DNA of 64,000 nt from an uncultured Eubacterium sp. (GTDB taxonomy: Bacteria; Bacillota; Clostridia; Lachnospirales; Lachnospiraceae): assembly GCA_910577295.1 (NCBI GenBank), contig CAJTLS010000013.1, positions 3,022 through 67,021 on the forward strand, written 5' to 3'. Under the pieces are notes generated by a model. That model saw nothing but the letters and a program-made list of their open reading frames with translations, searched no databases and was not told the DNA's origin. Position numbers and translations under genes: made by a program. Every line of letters starts with the position of its first letter. Positions within the stretch are counted from its first letter, which is position 1. Positions 50,691 to 59,985 of this stretch are shown piece after piece.

Positions 50691-50712
50691 TGTTGTCTTT
50701 TCTACGACAACA
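50691..50712 (-). promoter_or_regulatory. Inverted repeat upstream of the permease, possible operator
   Basis: TGTTGTC and GACAACA separated by 8 bp, about 95 nt before the permease ATG. It has operator-like dimensions; no matching regulator gene is nearby. Confidence 0.4.
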
Positions 50713-50789
50713 TCCTTATTATACTCTCTTCTTTCAAAAAATCAAGTAAAAAATCCATCTATTTTTCATTATTCCCAAAACTTCCCTCA

Positions 50790-51332
50790 CTACACTTCGT
50801 TTTCCACAACGTTATCAGACTCAGCCGGAGAGGAAGCCGCTTCTGCTGCAGACGAAGCTTCGTTTGAGGCCGCCTCCCTCCTCACATCGCGTACTCTCTC
50901 TTCGGTTGTTCCATCCTCTTCCTCTTCAAACAGCGAAGCGTGCTTTTTATGCTTTTCTTTCGCATGCAGAGCTGCTGCCGCCTTTGCCATCTGATACAAG
51001 TCGGAATCATACTCTGCCAGCTTCTTTTCATCATTAGGAGGTACGTGGTCTCCTTTTGAAATCCGTCTCGCGATTTCCATCAGCTTCGCCAAATCTTCCA
51101 TTCCCTCAGCAGCTTTCTTCGCCGACTCAGCCTGTTTCTCATACATCTCTTTCAGCTTCTCGGAGATTTCAACCGTAACTCCTTTTTTGTCTTCGGTTGC
51201 TTTCCCCACCTCTTCTTTCTCCTCTGTCAGCTTACCTCCTGACACAATGGCTGCATCCTTTTCCTGACTCTTCTGATTGATGTGTATCGTATTCCGGTTT
51301 TCATTAAACTCTGACGTTTTTGCGATTCTCAC
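50790..51332 (-). CDS. Acidic, largely disordered protein, unknown function
   Basis: 180 residues, no signal peptide and no membrane helix. A helical core (EISEKLKEMYEKQAESAKKAAEGMEDLAKLMEIARRISKGDHVPPNDEKKLAEYDSDLYQMA split around residue 75-120) with DHVPPNDEKKLAEYD motif resembles a small family seen beside flagellar or spore genes in Clostridia. The ends are low-complexity (Ala/Glu/Ser). The start codon is GTG, with GGAGG 9 nt upstream. Single gene; function not known. Confidence 0.6.
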   Translation of the reverse strand: MRIAKTSEFNENRNTIHINQKSQEKDAAIVSGGKLTEEKEEVGKATEDKKGVTVEISEKLKEMYEKQAESAKKAAEGMEDLAKLMEIARRISKGDHVPPNDEKKLAEYDSDLYQMAKAAAALHAKEKHKKHASLFEEEEDGTTEERVRDVRREAASNEASSAAEAASSPAESDNVVENEV

Positions 51333-51368
51333 AACATCATACCTCCTCCCTAAACAGATTGTTTGTAA

Positions 51369-52751
51369 TTAGGCATTTACTCCCGGAACTTTCGGTAATT
51401 TAGCAATACTTGCCGCAATTTCCTCTTCCTTAAGTTCATAATTCTCCATCTTTCCGTCATGGAATGCCTCATAAGCATACATATCAAAGTACCCGGTTCC
51501 CGTCAAACCAAAGAGAATGGTTTTTTCCTCTCCCGTCTCCCGGCACTTCACTGCCTCATCTATGGCAACCCGAATCGCATGACTGCTCTCCGGCGCCGGC
51601 AATATTCCTTCAACGCGCGCAAACTGCTCTGCCGCCTCGAATATTTCTGTCTGTTTGCGGCTTGTCGCTTCCATATAACCATCTGCATAAAGCTGGGATA
51701 ATACCGTACTCATTCCATGATAACGCAGACCGCCCGCATGATTTGGCGCTGGCATAAAGCTGCTGCCAAGCGTATACATTTTTGCCAGTGGGCAAATCGC
51801 TCCTGTATCACAGAAATCATACGCATACGTTCCTCTTGTAAAACTTGGGCAAGAGGCCGGTTCTACAGCGATAATGCGATAGTCAGCCTCGCCTCGTAAT
51901 TTCTCTCCCATAAACGGCGCGATAAGCCCTCCTAAATTGGAACCGCCGCCGGCGCAGCCAATAATGATGTCCGGCTTCTCTCCGTATTTATCCAGCGCCA
52001 GCTTACTTTCCAATCCGATAATCGACTGGTGCAGCATAACCTGCGATAAAACCGAGCCAAGTACATAGCGGTAACCCTCCTGACTGACTGCCGCTTCAAC
52101 CGCTTCCGAGATAGCGCAGCCAAGGCTTCCTCCCGTTCCGGGATGCTCTGCCAATATCTTACGTCCTACTTCCGTCTTATCCGAAGGCGACGGCGTCACA
52201 TTGGCCCCATATGTCCGCATTACCTCGCGGCGGAATGGTTTCTGCTCATAGGACACTTTTACCATGTACACCTGACAATCCAATCCTAAATACGAACATG
52301 CCATAGATAAAGCGGTTCCCCACTGTCCGGCGCCCGTCTCCGTCGTTACGCCTTTCAATCCCTGTTTTTTGGCATAGTACGCCTGCGCAATGGCCGAATT
52401 AAGTTTATGGCTCCCTGACGTGTTGTTTCCTTCAAATTTATAATAAATTTTTGCCGGCGTATCCAGATATTTTTCCAGACAATACGCACGAACTAACGGC
52501 GCCGGCCGATACATTTTATAAAAATCAATAATTTCCTGTGGAATATCAATATAGGCGGTATCATTGTCTAATTCCTGCTTAGCTAATTCTTCACAAAAAA
52601 CACTGCTGAGATCTTCTACTTTTAATTCCTTTCCCGTCGCCGGGTCTAAGAGCGGAGCTGGTTTATTTTTCATATCTGCGCGAACGTTGTACCACTGCTT
52701 TGGCATCTCATTTTCTTTCAAATAAATTTTGTATGGAATTTCTTTACTCAT
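51369..52751 (-). CDS. TrpB2-type tryptophan synthase beta chain-like protein
   Basis: PLP enzyme of fold type II, 460 residues, longer than TrpB1 (about 400) with the extra N-terminal segment of the TrpB2 family. PLP-Lys in EGNNTSGSHKLNSAIAQAYYAKK (about 125), phosphate-binding GCAGGGSNLGG (about 245) and ETGAGQWGTAL. TrpB2 proteins make tryptophan from indole and serine without a TrpA partner; no trpA is present. A LysR regulator gene in the same direction lies 144 bp upstream. Confidence 0.9.
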   Translation of the reverse strand: MSKEIPYKIYLKENEMPKQWYNVRADMKNKPAPLLDPATGKELKVEDLSSVFCEELAKQELDNDTAYIDIPQEIIDFYKMYRPAPLVRAYCLEKYLDTPAKIYYKFEGNNTSGSHKLNSAIAQAYYAKKQGLKGVTTETGAGQWGTALSMACSYLGLDCQVYMVKVSYEQKPFRREVMRTYGANVTPSPSDKTEVGRKILAEHPGTGGSLGCAISEAVEAAVSQEGYRYVLGSVLSQVMLHQSIIGLESKLALDKYGEKPDIIIGCAGGGSNLGGLIAPFMGEKLRGEADYRIIAVEPASCPSFTRGTYAYDFCDTGAICPLAKMYTLGSSFMPAPNHAGGLRYHGMSTVLSQLYADGYMEATSRKQTEIFEAAEQFARVEGILPAPESSHAIRVAIDEAVKCRETGEEKTILFGLTGTGYFDMYAYEAFHDGKMENYELKEEEIAASIAKLPKVPGVNA

Positions 52752-52895
52752 CCTTTACCTCATTTCTGCACTGCCTTTATTGCTATCGTATGTTTGTGCC
52801 GCAGTGCCGGCACAACTGCTGTAATCGGTTTTTCTGATTTTTTAACACTCTTATTCATTATAGCGAAAACAGGGGAAAAAATCTACTTCAATTTT

Positions 52896-53777
52896 CTATT
52901 TGTTCCTGTCGCAGTACTGCTCTTTTACATATTGGTACAGACTTCTGGCGGCAGGCGCCATATATTCTCTGCTTAGCGCCGCAAGTCCAATGATACGAAA
53001 TGCTTCTTCCGCAAGCGGATACGAATCCACTTCATAGGGAATATCATTCATTACCATCTCCGGCATTAGGCAAATACCAAAACCGTTCGCCACCATGGCA
53101 ATCGTCGAGAGGTCATCGACTACATGATAGTGTGATTCTACATTCAGATTATTTTCTTTTAAAAATTTCTGTATGTCGGCGTCCGTGCTCTCACGCTGGG
53201 TAACAAACTGGCAGTCGCGCAAATCTTCAACCGTCACCCACTTGCCATCTTTACTAATTTTTGTTCCCTTGGGAACGATACAGAGCAGAGGGTCTTTATA
53301 CAACGGTTCTATTGGGATGTCACCGGCGCTTGACACGGATAAAAAGCCAAAATCCACAATACCGTTTTTTATCCAATAAGCTACATCATCATAAGTTCCC
53401 TGAAAAACCTCAATCGTTATCGCCGGATACATTTTCTGAAAGCCGTGCATCAATTCCGGCATCCAGTTCGTACATACACTGGAAAAACATCCAACCTTGA
53501 CCTTACCCTGCTTTAAACCGTTAAATTCTGCGATTGCCTGCTGCAAGCTCTCGTCACTATTTAAAACTGCATTTACAAACGGAAGAAGACGCTCACCATA
53601 ATTGGTCAGCGTCACTCCATTTTTACCTCTATTAAATAAGGAAAAACCTAATTCTGATTCCAATGCAGAAATGCCATGACTAATCGCTGATGGCGTTAGT
53701 CCAAGCAAGTCTGCTGCCTTGCGAAAGCTTCCCTGTTCGGCAACCGTCTTAAATACCTGATAGCTGATTAAAGTCAT
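52896..53777 (-). CDS. LysR-family transcriptional regulator
   Basis: 293 residues. N-terminal winged helix-turn-helix (VFKTVAEQGSFRKAADLLGLTPSAISHGISALESELGF, about 7-45) and a C-terminal periplasmic-binding-like ligand domain. ATG at 53777 follows GGAGAGG. It sits between the 2-oxoacid oxidoreductase operon and trpB2, co-directional with both, so it may control one or both; the effector is unknown. LysR genes are more often divergent from their target, which weakens that guess. Confidence 0.9.
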   Translation of the reverse strand: MTLISYQVFKTVAEQGSFRKAADLLGLTPSAISHGISALESELGFSLFNRGKNGVTLTNYGERLLPFVNAVLNSDESLQQAIAEFNGLKQGKVKVGCFSSVCTNWMPELMHGFQKMYPAITIEVFQGTYDDVAYWIKNGIVDFGFLSVSSAGDIPIEPLYKDPLLCIVPKGTKISKDGKWVTVEDLRDCQFVTQRESTDADIQKFLKENNLNVESHYHVVDDLSTIAMVANGFGICLMPEMVMNDIPYEVDSYPLAEEAFRIIGLAALSREYMAPAARSLYQYVKEQYCDRNK

Positions 53778-53805
53778 AAACCTCTCCGTCCTTTTTTCTT
53801 CTGTT

Positions 53806-54750
53806 CTATCTGCGGTTGCACTTATAGAGCAAGTCCTCCCAACGGCGATCCACCTCTGCCTGAAACTGCTCAATCAATGCTTCGTTTCCCGGTTTAAACA
53901 AGTGCTTAAAACGCCCCTGTGCCCGAAGAAAATCTTCAATTGGCAGTTTTTTCTTCGGCTCATAATTGAGTGTCCATGTACCGTGGGAAACTTCAAACAT
54001 CGGCCAATAACAAGTCTCTACCGCCAATTTACATATCTCCATAATCTCAGCAGTATCATAACGCCAGCCGCGTGGACACGGAGTCATTACATTCAGAAAA
54101 CTAGCGCCCTCTGTATAGATGGCTTTCTCTGCTTTCCGATGTATATCCATAAAATTTGCAGTCAATGTCGTCTGTGCAACATAGGCGACATCATGTTCTG
54201 TAATTATACTCGCCAAATCTTTTCGGTTCTGCATCTTGCCATTTGATTTTTTCCCTACCGGCGTCGTCGTCGTATCTGCAAATTTAGGAGTAGCGGAAGA
54301 ACGCTGAATTCCGGTATTCATATAGGCGCCGTTATCATAACAGACGTAAACCAAATCATGTCCCCGCTCCATTGCTCCGGACAACGATTGAAAACCGATA
54401 TCATACGTTCCCCCATCTCCTCCAAACGCAATGAATTTATACGTTTCGTCTTTCGGCAGCTTACCTTTTTTCTTCAGCACCCGATAGGCGGTTTCCACAC
54501 CACTCAAAGTTGCGCCGGCATTCTCAAACGCATTGTGGATATAACTATCTTCCCATGCCGTATAAGGATACATAAAAGAAGATACTTCCAGACACCCTGT
54601 CGCATTGGCGATAACCGCATGGTCTTCTTCGTGCAGGGCACGAAGGACAGCGCGAACAGCGATAGTCGCACCACATCCGGCACACATACGATGCCCCGGA
54701 GCTAACCTCTCCGGCTTTTCCATCATAGTCTTTAAACTGTAATCGCTCAT
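53806..54750 (-). CDS. porB: 2-oxoacid:ferredoxin oxidoreductase beta subunit
   Basis: 314 residues, TPP-binding subunit: GDGGTYDIGFQSLSGAMERGHDLVYVCYDNGAYMNTGIQRS holds the GDG...N TPP motif (about 110-150, split for length), plus CAGCGATI near the start and two Cys downstream for a [4Fe-4S] cluster. Overlaps no gene, 4 bp after porA. Forms the four-subunit pyruvate (or related oxoacid) synthase with the next three genes. Confidence 0.9.
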   Translation of the reverse strand: MSDYSLKTMMEKPERLAPGHRMCAGCGATIAVRAVLRALHEEDHAVIANATGCLEVSSFMYPYTAWEDSYIHNAFENAGATLSGVETAYRVLKKKGKLPKDETYKFIAFGGDGGTYDIGFQSLSGAMERGHDLVYVCYDNGAYMNTGIQRSSATPKFADTTTTPVGKKSNGKMQNRKDLASIITEHDVAYVAQTTLTANFMDIHRKAEKAIYTEGASFLNVMTPCPRGWRYDTAEIMEICKLAVETCYWPMFEVSHGTWTLNYEPKKKLPIEDFLRAQGRFKHLFKPGNEALIEQFQAEVDRRWEDLLYKCNRR

Positions 54751-54754
54751 ATCT

Positions 54755-55936
54755 CTATCCCCTCAATCCTACATATTTGTACTCTTCGATTTCCTTACCT
54801 TCCGTGATAAGCGCCTCTAGTTCTTCAAACACCTGCGCAGCGTCATCCACCGTAAAGTCACGTCCGGCCAGTCCGTAAATATAATTGATCGCTTCTATCA
54901 TCACTTTGTTCTTAAACAACGCCGCCTTTGTCTCACTTCCCAATGGCCCGCCATTTCCATTATAACTTTCACATCTGTCCATAATCGCTACTGCCTTGCA
55001 GTTCTTCAATACTTCCGCAATCTCTGCTGACGGGAATGGACGAAAGACTCGAAGTTTAAGCACCCCGACTTTCTTTCCCTGTGCGCGGAGTTCGTCGACT
55101 GCTTCTTTCGCTGTTCCTGCCGCAGAGCCGATAAGCATCATAATATAATCTGCATCCGCAGTTTTGTATTCTTCAAAATAAGTAAAGCCTCTTCCGGTAA
55201 GCTGTCTGTATTTTTCCGCCACATCTGCAATTACTTCTTTGGCATTTTCTAACGCTATCTCCTGATTTTTACGCGCCTCCATGACATAATTGGAAACCGA
55301 ATACGGCCCCACGGCAATTGGTTTGCCGGCATTCAGCAAAAATTCTTCCGGTTCATACTCTCCGACAAAATCTTTCACCGACTTATCCTCCAGCAAAACT
55401 ATATTCTCAACTGCATGGCTCGTAATAAAACCGTCCTGACATATCATGACCGGAAGATGTACCGATGGGTTTTCCGCAATCGGATATGCCTGAATAAAAT
55501 TATCATATACCTCCTGATTGTTCTCAGCATAAATCTGTATCCATCCGGTATCTCTGGCTCCCATCCCATCCGTATGATCGCAGTTAATGTTAATCGGCCC
55601 GGACAGCGTGCGGTTAACAAGCGCAAGTACCAATGGCATCCGGTTCGACGCCGCCAGCAGTAACTCTTCCCACATCAACGCCAAGCCCGCTGACGAAGTA
55701 GCTGTCAGACTTCTTGCTCCGGCTGCTTCTGCTCCTATCGTTGCACTCATGGAAGAATGCTCGCTCTCCACCGGAATAAACTCCGTATCCATCTCGCCAT
55801 TGGCTATGTACGTCGATACCATCTGTGGAATCTCCGTTGACGGAGTAATGGGAAAGGCAGGCATTACATCTGGATTTATTTGACGGATAGCGTAGGCGAC
55901 AGCCTCGTTTCCTGACATACGTTCTTTAATTCCCAT
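54755..55936 (-). CDS. porA: 2-oxoacid:ferredoxin oxidoreductase alpha subunit
   Basis: 393 residues. Domain I begins MSGNEAVAYAIRQINPDVMPAFPITPSTEIP and includes EHSSMSATIGAEAAGARSLTATSS, typical of pyruvate synthase PorA. The TITPSTE region and length fit PorA better than the 2-oxoisovalerate enzyme, but the substrate is not certain. Its ATG overlaps the porD stop region by one base. Confidence 0.9.
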   Translation of the reverse strand: MGIKERMSGNEAVAYAIRQINPDVMPAFPITPSTEIPQMVSTYIANGEMDTEFIPVESEHSSMSATIGAEAAGARSLTATSSAGLALMWEELLLAASNRMPLVLALVNRTLSGPININCDHTDGMGARDTGWIQIYAENNQEVYDNFIQAYPIAENPSVHLPVMICQDGFITSHAVENIVLLEDKSVKDFVGEYEPEEFLLNAGKPIAVGPYSVSNYVMEARKNQEIALENAKEVIADVAEKYRQLTGRGFTYFEEYKTADADYIMMLIGSAAGTAKEAVDELRAQGKKVGVLKLRVFRPFPSAEIAEVLKNCKAVAIMDRCESYNGNGGPLGSETKAALFKNKVMIEAINYIYGLAGRDFTVDDAAQVFEELEALITEGKEIEEYKYVGLRG

Positions 55937-56241
55937 CAGATATTCCCCTCCTTCATCTCAATAGCCCCAAATGGACATGATTTGGCACAAATCCCGCAGC
56001 CTTTGCAGTGGTCATAGTCAAACTCCAACCGTTTTCCATCTTTTACCGGAATGCAGCTATCTGGACAGACCGGCGCACACAACAGGCATTGTTTACACTT
56101 GTCTTTTATAAGTACGGGCGTATTCGTTCTCCACTCTCCGGTATTAAAAAGTTTGGACGTTCCGCCATTAAAAATCATCAGACCCTCAGTTAAATCCTGA
56201 TGAGGCGTCGTTTCATTAATTTTTGATACATCGGTTCTCAT
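55936..56241 (-). CDS. porD: 2-oxoacid:ferredoxin oxidoreductase delta subunit, ferredoxin type
   Basis: 101 residues with two [4Fe-4S] sites, CKQCLLCAPVCPDSC and CKGCGICAKSCP, which pass electrons from the TPP site to ferredoxin. The ATG at 56241 follows GGAGG at 6 nt. Lies between porC and porA, as in archaeal and thermophile four-subunit enzymes. Confidence 0.92.
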   Translation of the reverse strand: MRTDVSKINETTPHQDLTEGLMIFNGGTSKLFNTGEWRTNTPVLIKDKCKQCLLCAPVCPDSCIPVKDGKRLEFDYDHCKGCGICAKSCPFGAIEMKEGNI

Positions 56242-56263
56242 GTTATCCTCCATTCCATTTACT

Positions 56264-56860
56264 CTATGCTTCATCTCTCATTATATCTTGTTCCACTTCG
56301 TCAAAAGCACGCTCCAGTGCTTTCATATTTCCCTCTATCACTTCCGGCTTCTTGGCAAACTTATGCTCATAAGACGCACGCATTTCCTGAATAAACTTCT
56401 CCCTTTCCATCACCCTGCTGACGGCAACCGTAGCTGCAAGCATAGGCGAATTGGGGAAATTCTTTCCTAATGTTTCCACGGAAATCTTTCGGGCGTCTAC
56501 CGTATAGACGCGCCCCTTATATCCCCGCAGTTTATCCGCCACATCCTTGCGCTTCTTCGGGGTATTAATAATAATTGCCCCCTCTGTCTTTAATCCTGCT
56601 GTTACATCTACGGAATCCAAAAGAGTTTCATCTACTACAACGACAAAATCCGGTGTATAAATATTGGAATGCACCCGAATCACATCTTCACTGATGCGAT
56701 TGTAAGCGGTAATCGGCGCACCCATCCGCTCCGGGCCATACTCTGGAAACCCTTGAACATTGCGTCCAGTTTTGAACGCCACGTCCGCCAATAAAAGCGC
56801 CGCTGTCTTGGCTCCCTGACCTCCTCTGCCGTGCCACCTTATTTCTATTCCGTTCTTCAT
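56264..56860 (-). CDS. porC: 2-oxoacid:ferredoxin oxidoreductase gamma subunit
   Basis: 198 residues, with the gamma-subunit signature IRWHGRGGQGAKTAALLLADVAF (CoA/TPP domain) and GPERMGAPITAYNRIS. It is the first gene of the operon porC-porD-porA-porB. In Lachnospiraceae pyruvate oxidation is more often done by a single-chain enzyme, so a four-subunit form here is notable. Confidence 0.9.
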   Translation of the reverse strand: MKNGIEIRWHGRGGQGAKTAALLLADVAFKTGRNVQGFPEYGPERMGAPITAYNRISEDVIRVHSNIYTPDFVVVVDETLLDSVDVTAGLKTEGAIIINTPKKRKDVADKLRGYKGRVYTVDARKISVETLGKNFPNSPMLAATVAVSRVMEREKFIQEMRASYEHKFAKKPEVIEGNMKALERAFDEVEQDIMRDEA

Positions 56861-57012
56861 AACGAATCTTCTCCTTATCTTTCTTCTTATTTCTATAATT
56901 TTTTCAGCATATTTTATTATAGCGCAGTCTCATGAAATGTAAAGAGAAAATGATTAAATCTTTTCATTTAAAAAGTGAATTCAATTCATTCTAAACATAT
57001 GCAATAAAGAGG

Positions 57013-57041
57013 TTGGAATATATTTGAAAATAAGGTATACT
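57013..57041 (+). promoter_or_regulatory. Promoter of the HD-GYP gene
   Basis: TTGGAA (57013-57018), 17 bp, TATACT (57036-57041). Transcription would start near 57048, about 30 nt before the ATG. Confidence 0.6.
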
Positions 57042-57070
57042 ATTTTTAGACAAGTGTAAGGAGAGATAAG

Positions 57071-57085
57071 ATGCACAATGATTAA
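57071..57085 (+). other. Four-codon upstream ORF overlapping the HD-GYP start
   Basis: ATG CAC AAT GAT TAA, 6 nt after GGAGA, overlaps the main ATG (57078-57080) in another frame. The ribosome binding site is better spaced for this mini-ORF than for the main start (13 nt), so re-initiation at the main ATG is plausible. Confidence 0.4.
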
Positions 57086-58181
57086 GCGCTATTATGTCCG
57101 CACTTCCAAATTAAAGGAAGGCATGAGAATTGACCAATCCGTGATTGACCGTATGGACCGCACCTTAATTGTCCGTGGTTCCATTTTAGACGCCTACACG
57201 ATTGAGGCGCTACGCAATCGGGGCATTCACGGTGTGTACATAAGCGAAGGAGAAGAGGATCCGGAACCGGAAAGAAAAGAAAAACCTCTTCCTCCTTTAG
57301 TGCGCCATAATATTGAAAAACATCGAACCGAAGATCCTGCTAAAGTGCATTTGTCAGAAAGTGTAAAAAAGCGTGTATCGGAAGGTATTCAATATCTATA
57401 TAATAATTCTGACGCCCCAGAGTTTACTACGACATCAACTAAAATCACTAACGACCTAATTAAAGCCATTAACAATAATAATGCTTTAGCAGTGGACATC
57501 AGTGCTTTAAAAACAAGTGATGAATATACTTTTAAACACAGCGTTGATGTAGCCACAATATCTATGGTAATTGCCCGCAACTTGGGAATGTCGGAACAAG
57601 ATGTTTATAATATTGGAATTGCAGGACTTCTGCATGATATGGGCAAGGCAAAGATACCACCGGATATTTTAAATAAACCAGCTCGTCTCACAGATGAGGA
57701 ATTTGAAGTGATGAAAAAACATTCCGAGCTCGGATATGAGATATTGAAACATAAAAAAGAAATTCATGTACCCATTTCACTTGCGGTACTACAGCATCAC
57801 GAAAAGATGAATGGCAACGGATATCCTTTCGGCTATCGGGAAGACAAAATATGCCCGTATGCAAAAATCCTCTCCGTAGCAGATGTTTACGATGCGCTTG
57901 TAACAGAACGCCCTTACAAAAAATCATTTTCGCAACGCACTGCCGTAGAGATGATTATGTCTATGACCGCCGAGTTAGACATCACTGCTATGCGGAGTTT
58001 TATGGAAAGCGTCATTTTGTATCCGGTTGATACAATTGTTCAACTGAGTAACGGCGAAGATGCAAAAGTCGTTGAAAATAAACCTCATTCCGTATTGCGC
58101 CCATCCGTCGTCGGACTGACCAGCGGTACGTTATATAATCTGGCGGATGATTTATCCTGCGCTAATATTGTTATTTTATAA
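57078..58181 (+). CDS. HD-GYP domain protein, probable c-di-GMP phosphodiesterase
   Basis: 367 residues. N-terminal DUF3391-like region (about 1-80), then HD-GYP domain (about 150-310) with HSVDVATIS, the HD pair in LLHDMGK (about 198), and the GYP signature HHEKMNGNGYPFGY (about 252). All metal ligands are visible. The last 50 residues form a small beta domain (SNGEDAKVVENK...). Single gene, its own promoter, convergent with the cyclophilin gene. Its start has a weak site; see the mini-ORF at 57071. Confidence 0.9.
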   Translation: MIKRYYVRTSKLKEGMRIDQSVIDRMDRTLIVRGSILDAYTIEALRNRGIHGVYISEGEEDPEPERKEKPLPPLVRHNIEKHRTEDPAKVHLSESVKKRVSEGIQYLYNNSDAPEFTTTSTKITNDLIKAINNNNALAVDISALKTSDEYTFKHSVDVATISMVIARNLGMSEQDVYNIGIAGLLHDMGKAKIPPDILNKPARLTDEEFEVMKKHSELGYEILKHKKEIHVPISLAVLQHHEKMNGNGYPFGYREDKICPYAKILSVADVYDALVTERPYKKSFSQRTAVEMIMSMTAELDITAMRSFMESVILYPVDTIVQLSNGEDAKVVENKPHSVLRPSVVGLTSGTLYNLADDLSCANIVIL

Positions 58182-58256
58182 AGCCCTGACGCTGTGTTAC
58201 TTATTCTGTTTTTATTATACCAATGTTGTTTAAACGGACTGAAATTAGATTTTCTA

Positions 58257-58288
58257 TAAAAAAAGGAGCGGATTTTTCCGCCCCTCTT
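58257..58288 (-). terminator. Bidirectional terminator between HD-GYP and cyclophilin genes
   Basis: GGAGCGG/CCGCCCC stem (one G-T pair) at 58265-58284, with an A-run on one side and TCTTT on the other; on the minus strand followed by seven T. Confidence 0.8.
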
Positions 58289-58297
58289 TAAAATCTG

Positions 58298-58909
58298 TTA
58301 GTCAGTCATTTTAATACTTTCAATCACCGGCTGGTGATTTTTTTGTACCGCCCCCAGCTGCGAAACAGCCTGCGTTCCTTTGGCAATTACATCTGCACAA
58401 ATCTTATCTACATGTTCCATCCCTTCCGTTACCTTGCCAAACGCCGCATATTGTCCGTCCAGATATGTGCTGTCTTTTAACACAATAAAGAATTGGGAGC
58501 TGCCACTGTCATAATCATTCGAACGCGCCATGGAAATTACTCCCTTTTTGTGGGATATATTATTGTCGACACCATTACTTTTAAATTCTCCTTTGATCGT
58601 TTCTTTTGAGCCTCCGGTTCCATCTCCTTTCGGGTCTCCGCCCTGTACGACAAAATCTTTTATAATCCGGTGAAAGGTCAGTCCGTCATAAAAACCCTCA
58701 TTTACCAGTTTCGCAAAGTTTGCCACCGTAACCGGCGCCGTATCTGCATCCAGTTCCAACTTAATTGTGCCATAATCCTTTACTTTCATCTCGGCATGGT
58801 GAGTGCCGGAGGAAAAGTCTGTATCCGATGAAGCGGAACTGCCGCCGCAGGCACTAAGACAACATACAACAAGAGTCAGCGTCATTACTATCGTCACTAA
58901 TCGTTTCAT
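58298..58909 (-). CDS. Peptidyl-prolyl cis-trans isomerase, cyclophilin-type lipoprotein
   Basis: 203 residues. Lipobox LSAC (Cys about 21) anchors it outside the membrane; the rest is one cyclophilin domain with FHRIIKDFVVQGGDPKGDGTGG (about 80-101), the active-site Arg, and SQFFIVLKDSTYLDGQYAAFGKV. Assists folding of exported proteins. Single gene with a terminator. Confidence 0.93.
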   Translation of the reverse strand: MKRLVTIVMTLTLVVCCLSACGGSSASSDTDFSSGTHHAEMKVKDYGTIKLELDADTAPVTVANFAKLVNEGFYDGLTFHRIIKDFVVQGGDPKGDGTGGSKETIKGEFKSNGVDNNISHKKGVISMARSNDYDSGSSQFFIVLKDSTYLDGQYAAFGKVTEGMEHVDKICADVIAKGTQAVSQLGAVQKNHQPVIESIKMTD

Positions 58910-59020
58910 TTTTTTATCTCCTTATTTCTTCCTTTATCCGTTCCTGTCACTCGTAAAAAATTCGGGAACATTCTTATTATAATGGATGTCTTTGTGATTG
59001 GCAAGAGGCAGAATCCACGC

Positions 59021-59833
59021 CTATTTAAAATATAACGACTTTATCTTATTTAACGCCTCTCTTATATCGGCAGCGCTCTTTACATATTGTTGAAAAACAA
59101 TATCGAATCCTTTTTCATCATCACAGACAAAATTCCAATAATCTTTACCGATTAATAATTCCTCGTCAGCAAAAAACTGCCTGACCCGCTCCTGCTTCCA
59201 TTCTGAATTTTCTCCATACCTGTTGTACGCCGTACCAAAATACAATTTTATCTTTTCATCCGGTTTATCCAGCAGCGAATTTTTTAAAATGAAATACTCC
59301 TGCAAAAGGGCGAGTTTTTCTGTCTTCGCTTTCTTATTGTCCAAATCTCCTCCTGCTTTTAATTCTATTAAATAATGCTCTTTCTTATCTTTATTGTAGA
59401 AATAATGGTCGGTGACATGAGATTTTTCAAAACTTCGGGTATCATCGGGAATCATACAGGTAAAGTCGCTATAATCTGAAATCTGCGGCTTTCTATGCTT
59501 TTCATACTCGAGAATAATGTAATCGATATGTTGGGATTGCTGCGGCAATAAAAAAGAATTTATATTTCCCCGCACATCATACGATAACTTCGCCACTTCG
59601 TTGCCAATCTTCTCTAAAACCTTTCCAAACGAACTGTCAAAGCTTCTTACAAATGCACTGTAAAACATAAATTCTTTTCCCAGCTCGGCAACAAAACAAT
59701 TGTTTTTCTTACTATTGATAACTCCGTCCGGAATATCAACTTCGTCCGTAAATCTTCTTTTATACTTATTCACAAATTTTCTTATCTCTCTGTCTACAAT
59801 ATGTTGTATCGCTTTCTTTTTCTTTGCGTCCAT
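59021..59833 (-). CDS. Type II restriction endonuclease, TdeIII-like
   Basis: 270 residues, alpha/beta with a PD-(D/E)xK-like core: Asp in SHVTDHYF (about 143) and ELKAGGD (about 157) followed by LDNKKAKTEK. Ending LLIGKDYWNFVCDDE...YVKSAADIREALNKI fits the TdeIII endonuclease family. No DNA methyltransferase is present within at least 3 kb on either side, so the protective enzyme is elsewhere or missing. The alternative, a solitary nuclease or a decayed system, remains open. A+T content is above the neighbours. Confidence 0.6.
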   Translation of the reverse strand: MDAKKKKAIQHIVDREIRKFVNKYKRRFTDEVDIPDGVINSKKNNCFVAELGKEFMFYSAFVRSFDSSFGKVLEKIGNEVAKLSYDVRGNINSFLLPQQSQHIDYIILEYEKHRKPQISDYSDFTCMIPDDTRSFEKSHVTDHYFYNKDKKEHYLIELKAGGDLDNKKAKTEKLALLQEYFILKNSLLDKPDEKIKLYFGTAYNRYGENSEWKQERVRQFFADEELLIGKDYWNFVCDDEKGFDIVFQQYVKSAADIREALNKIKSLYFK

Positions 59834-59985
59834 CAGCCGCTCTCCTTATTCTACACCTTGTATTTCATTGCCAAATCATTCAATTCATCTATCAGCTTGC
59901 GGTTATTCACCCTTCTTGCCAAAGGCATATATAGTTCTATTTAAAACACGGTATCATATGTTGGGAAATATTCATACATTTGGTA

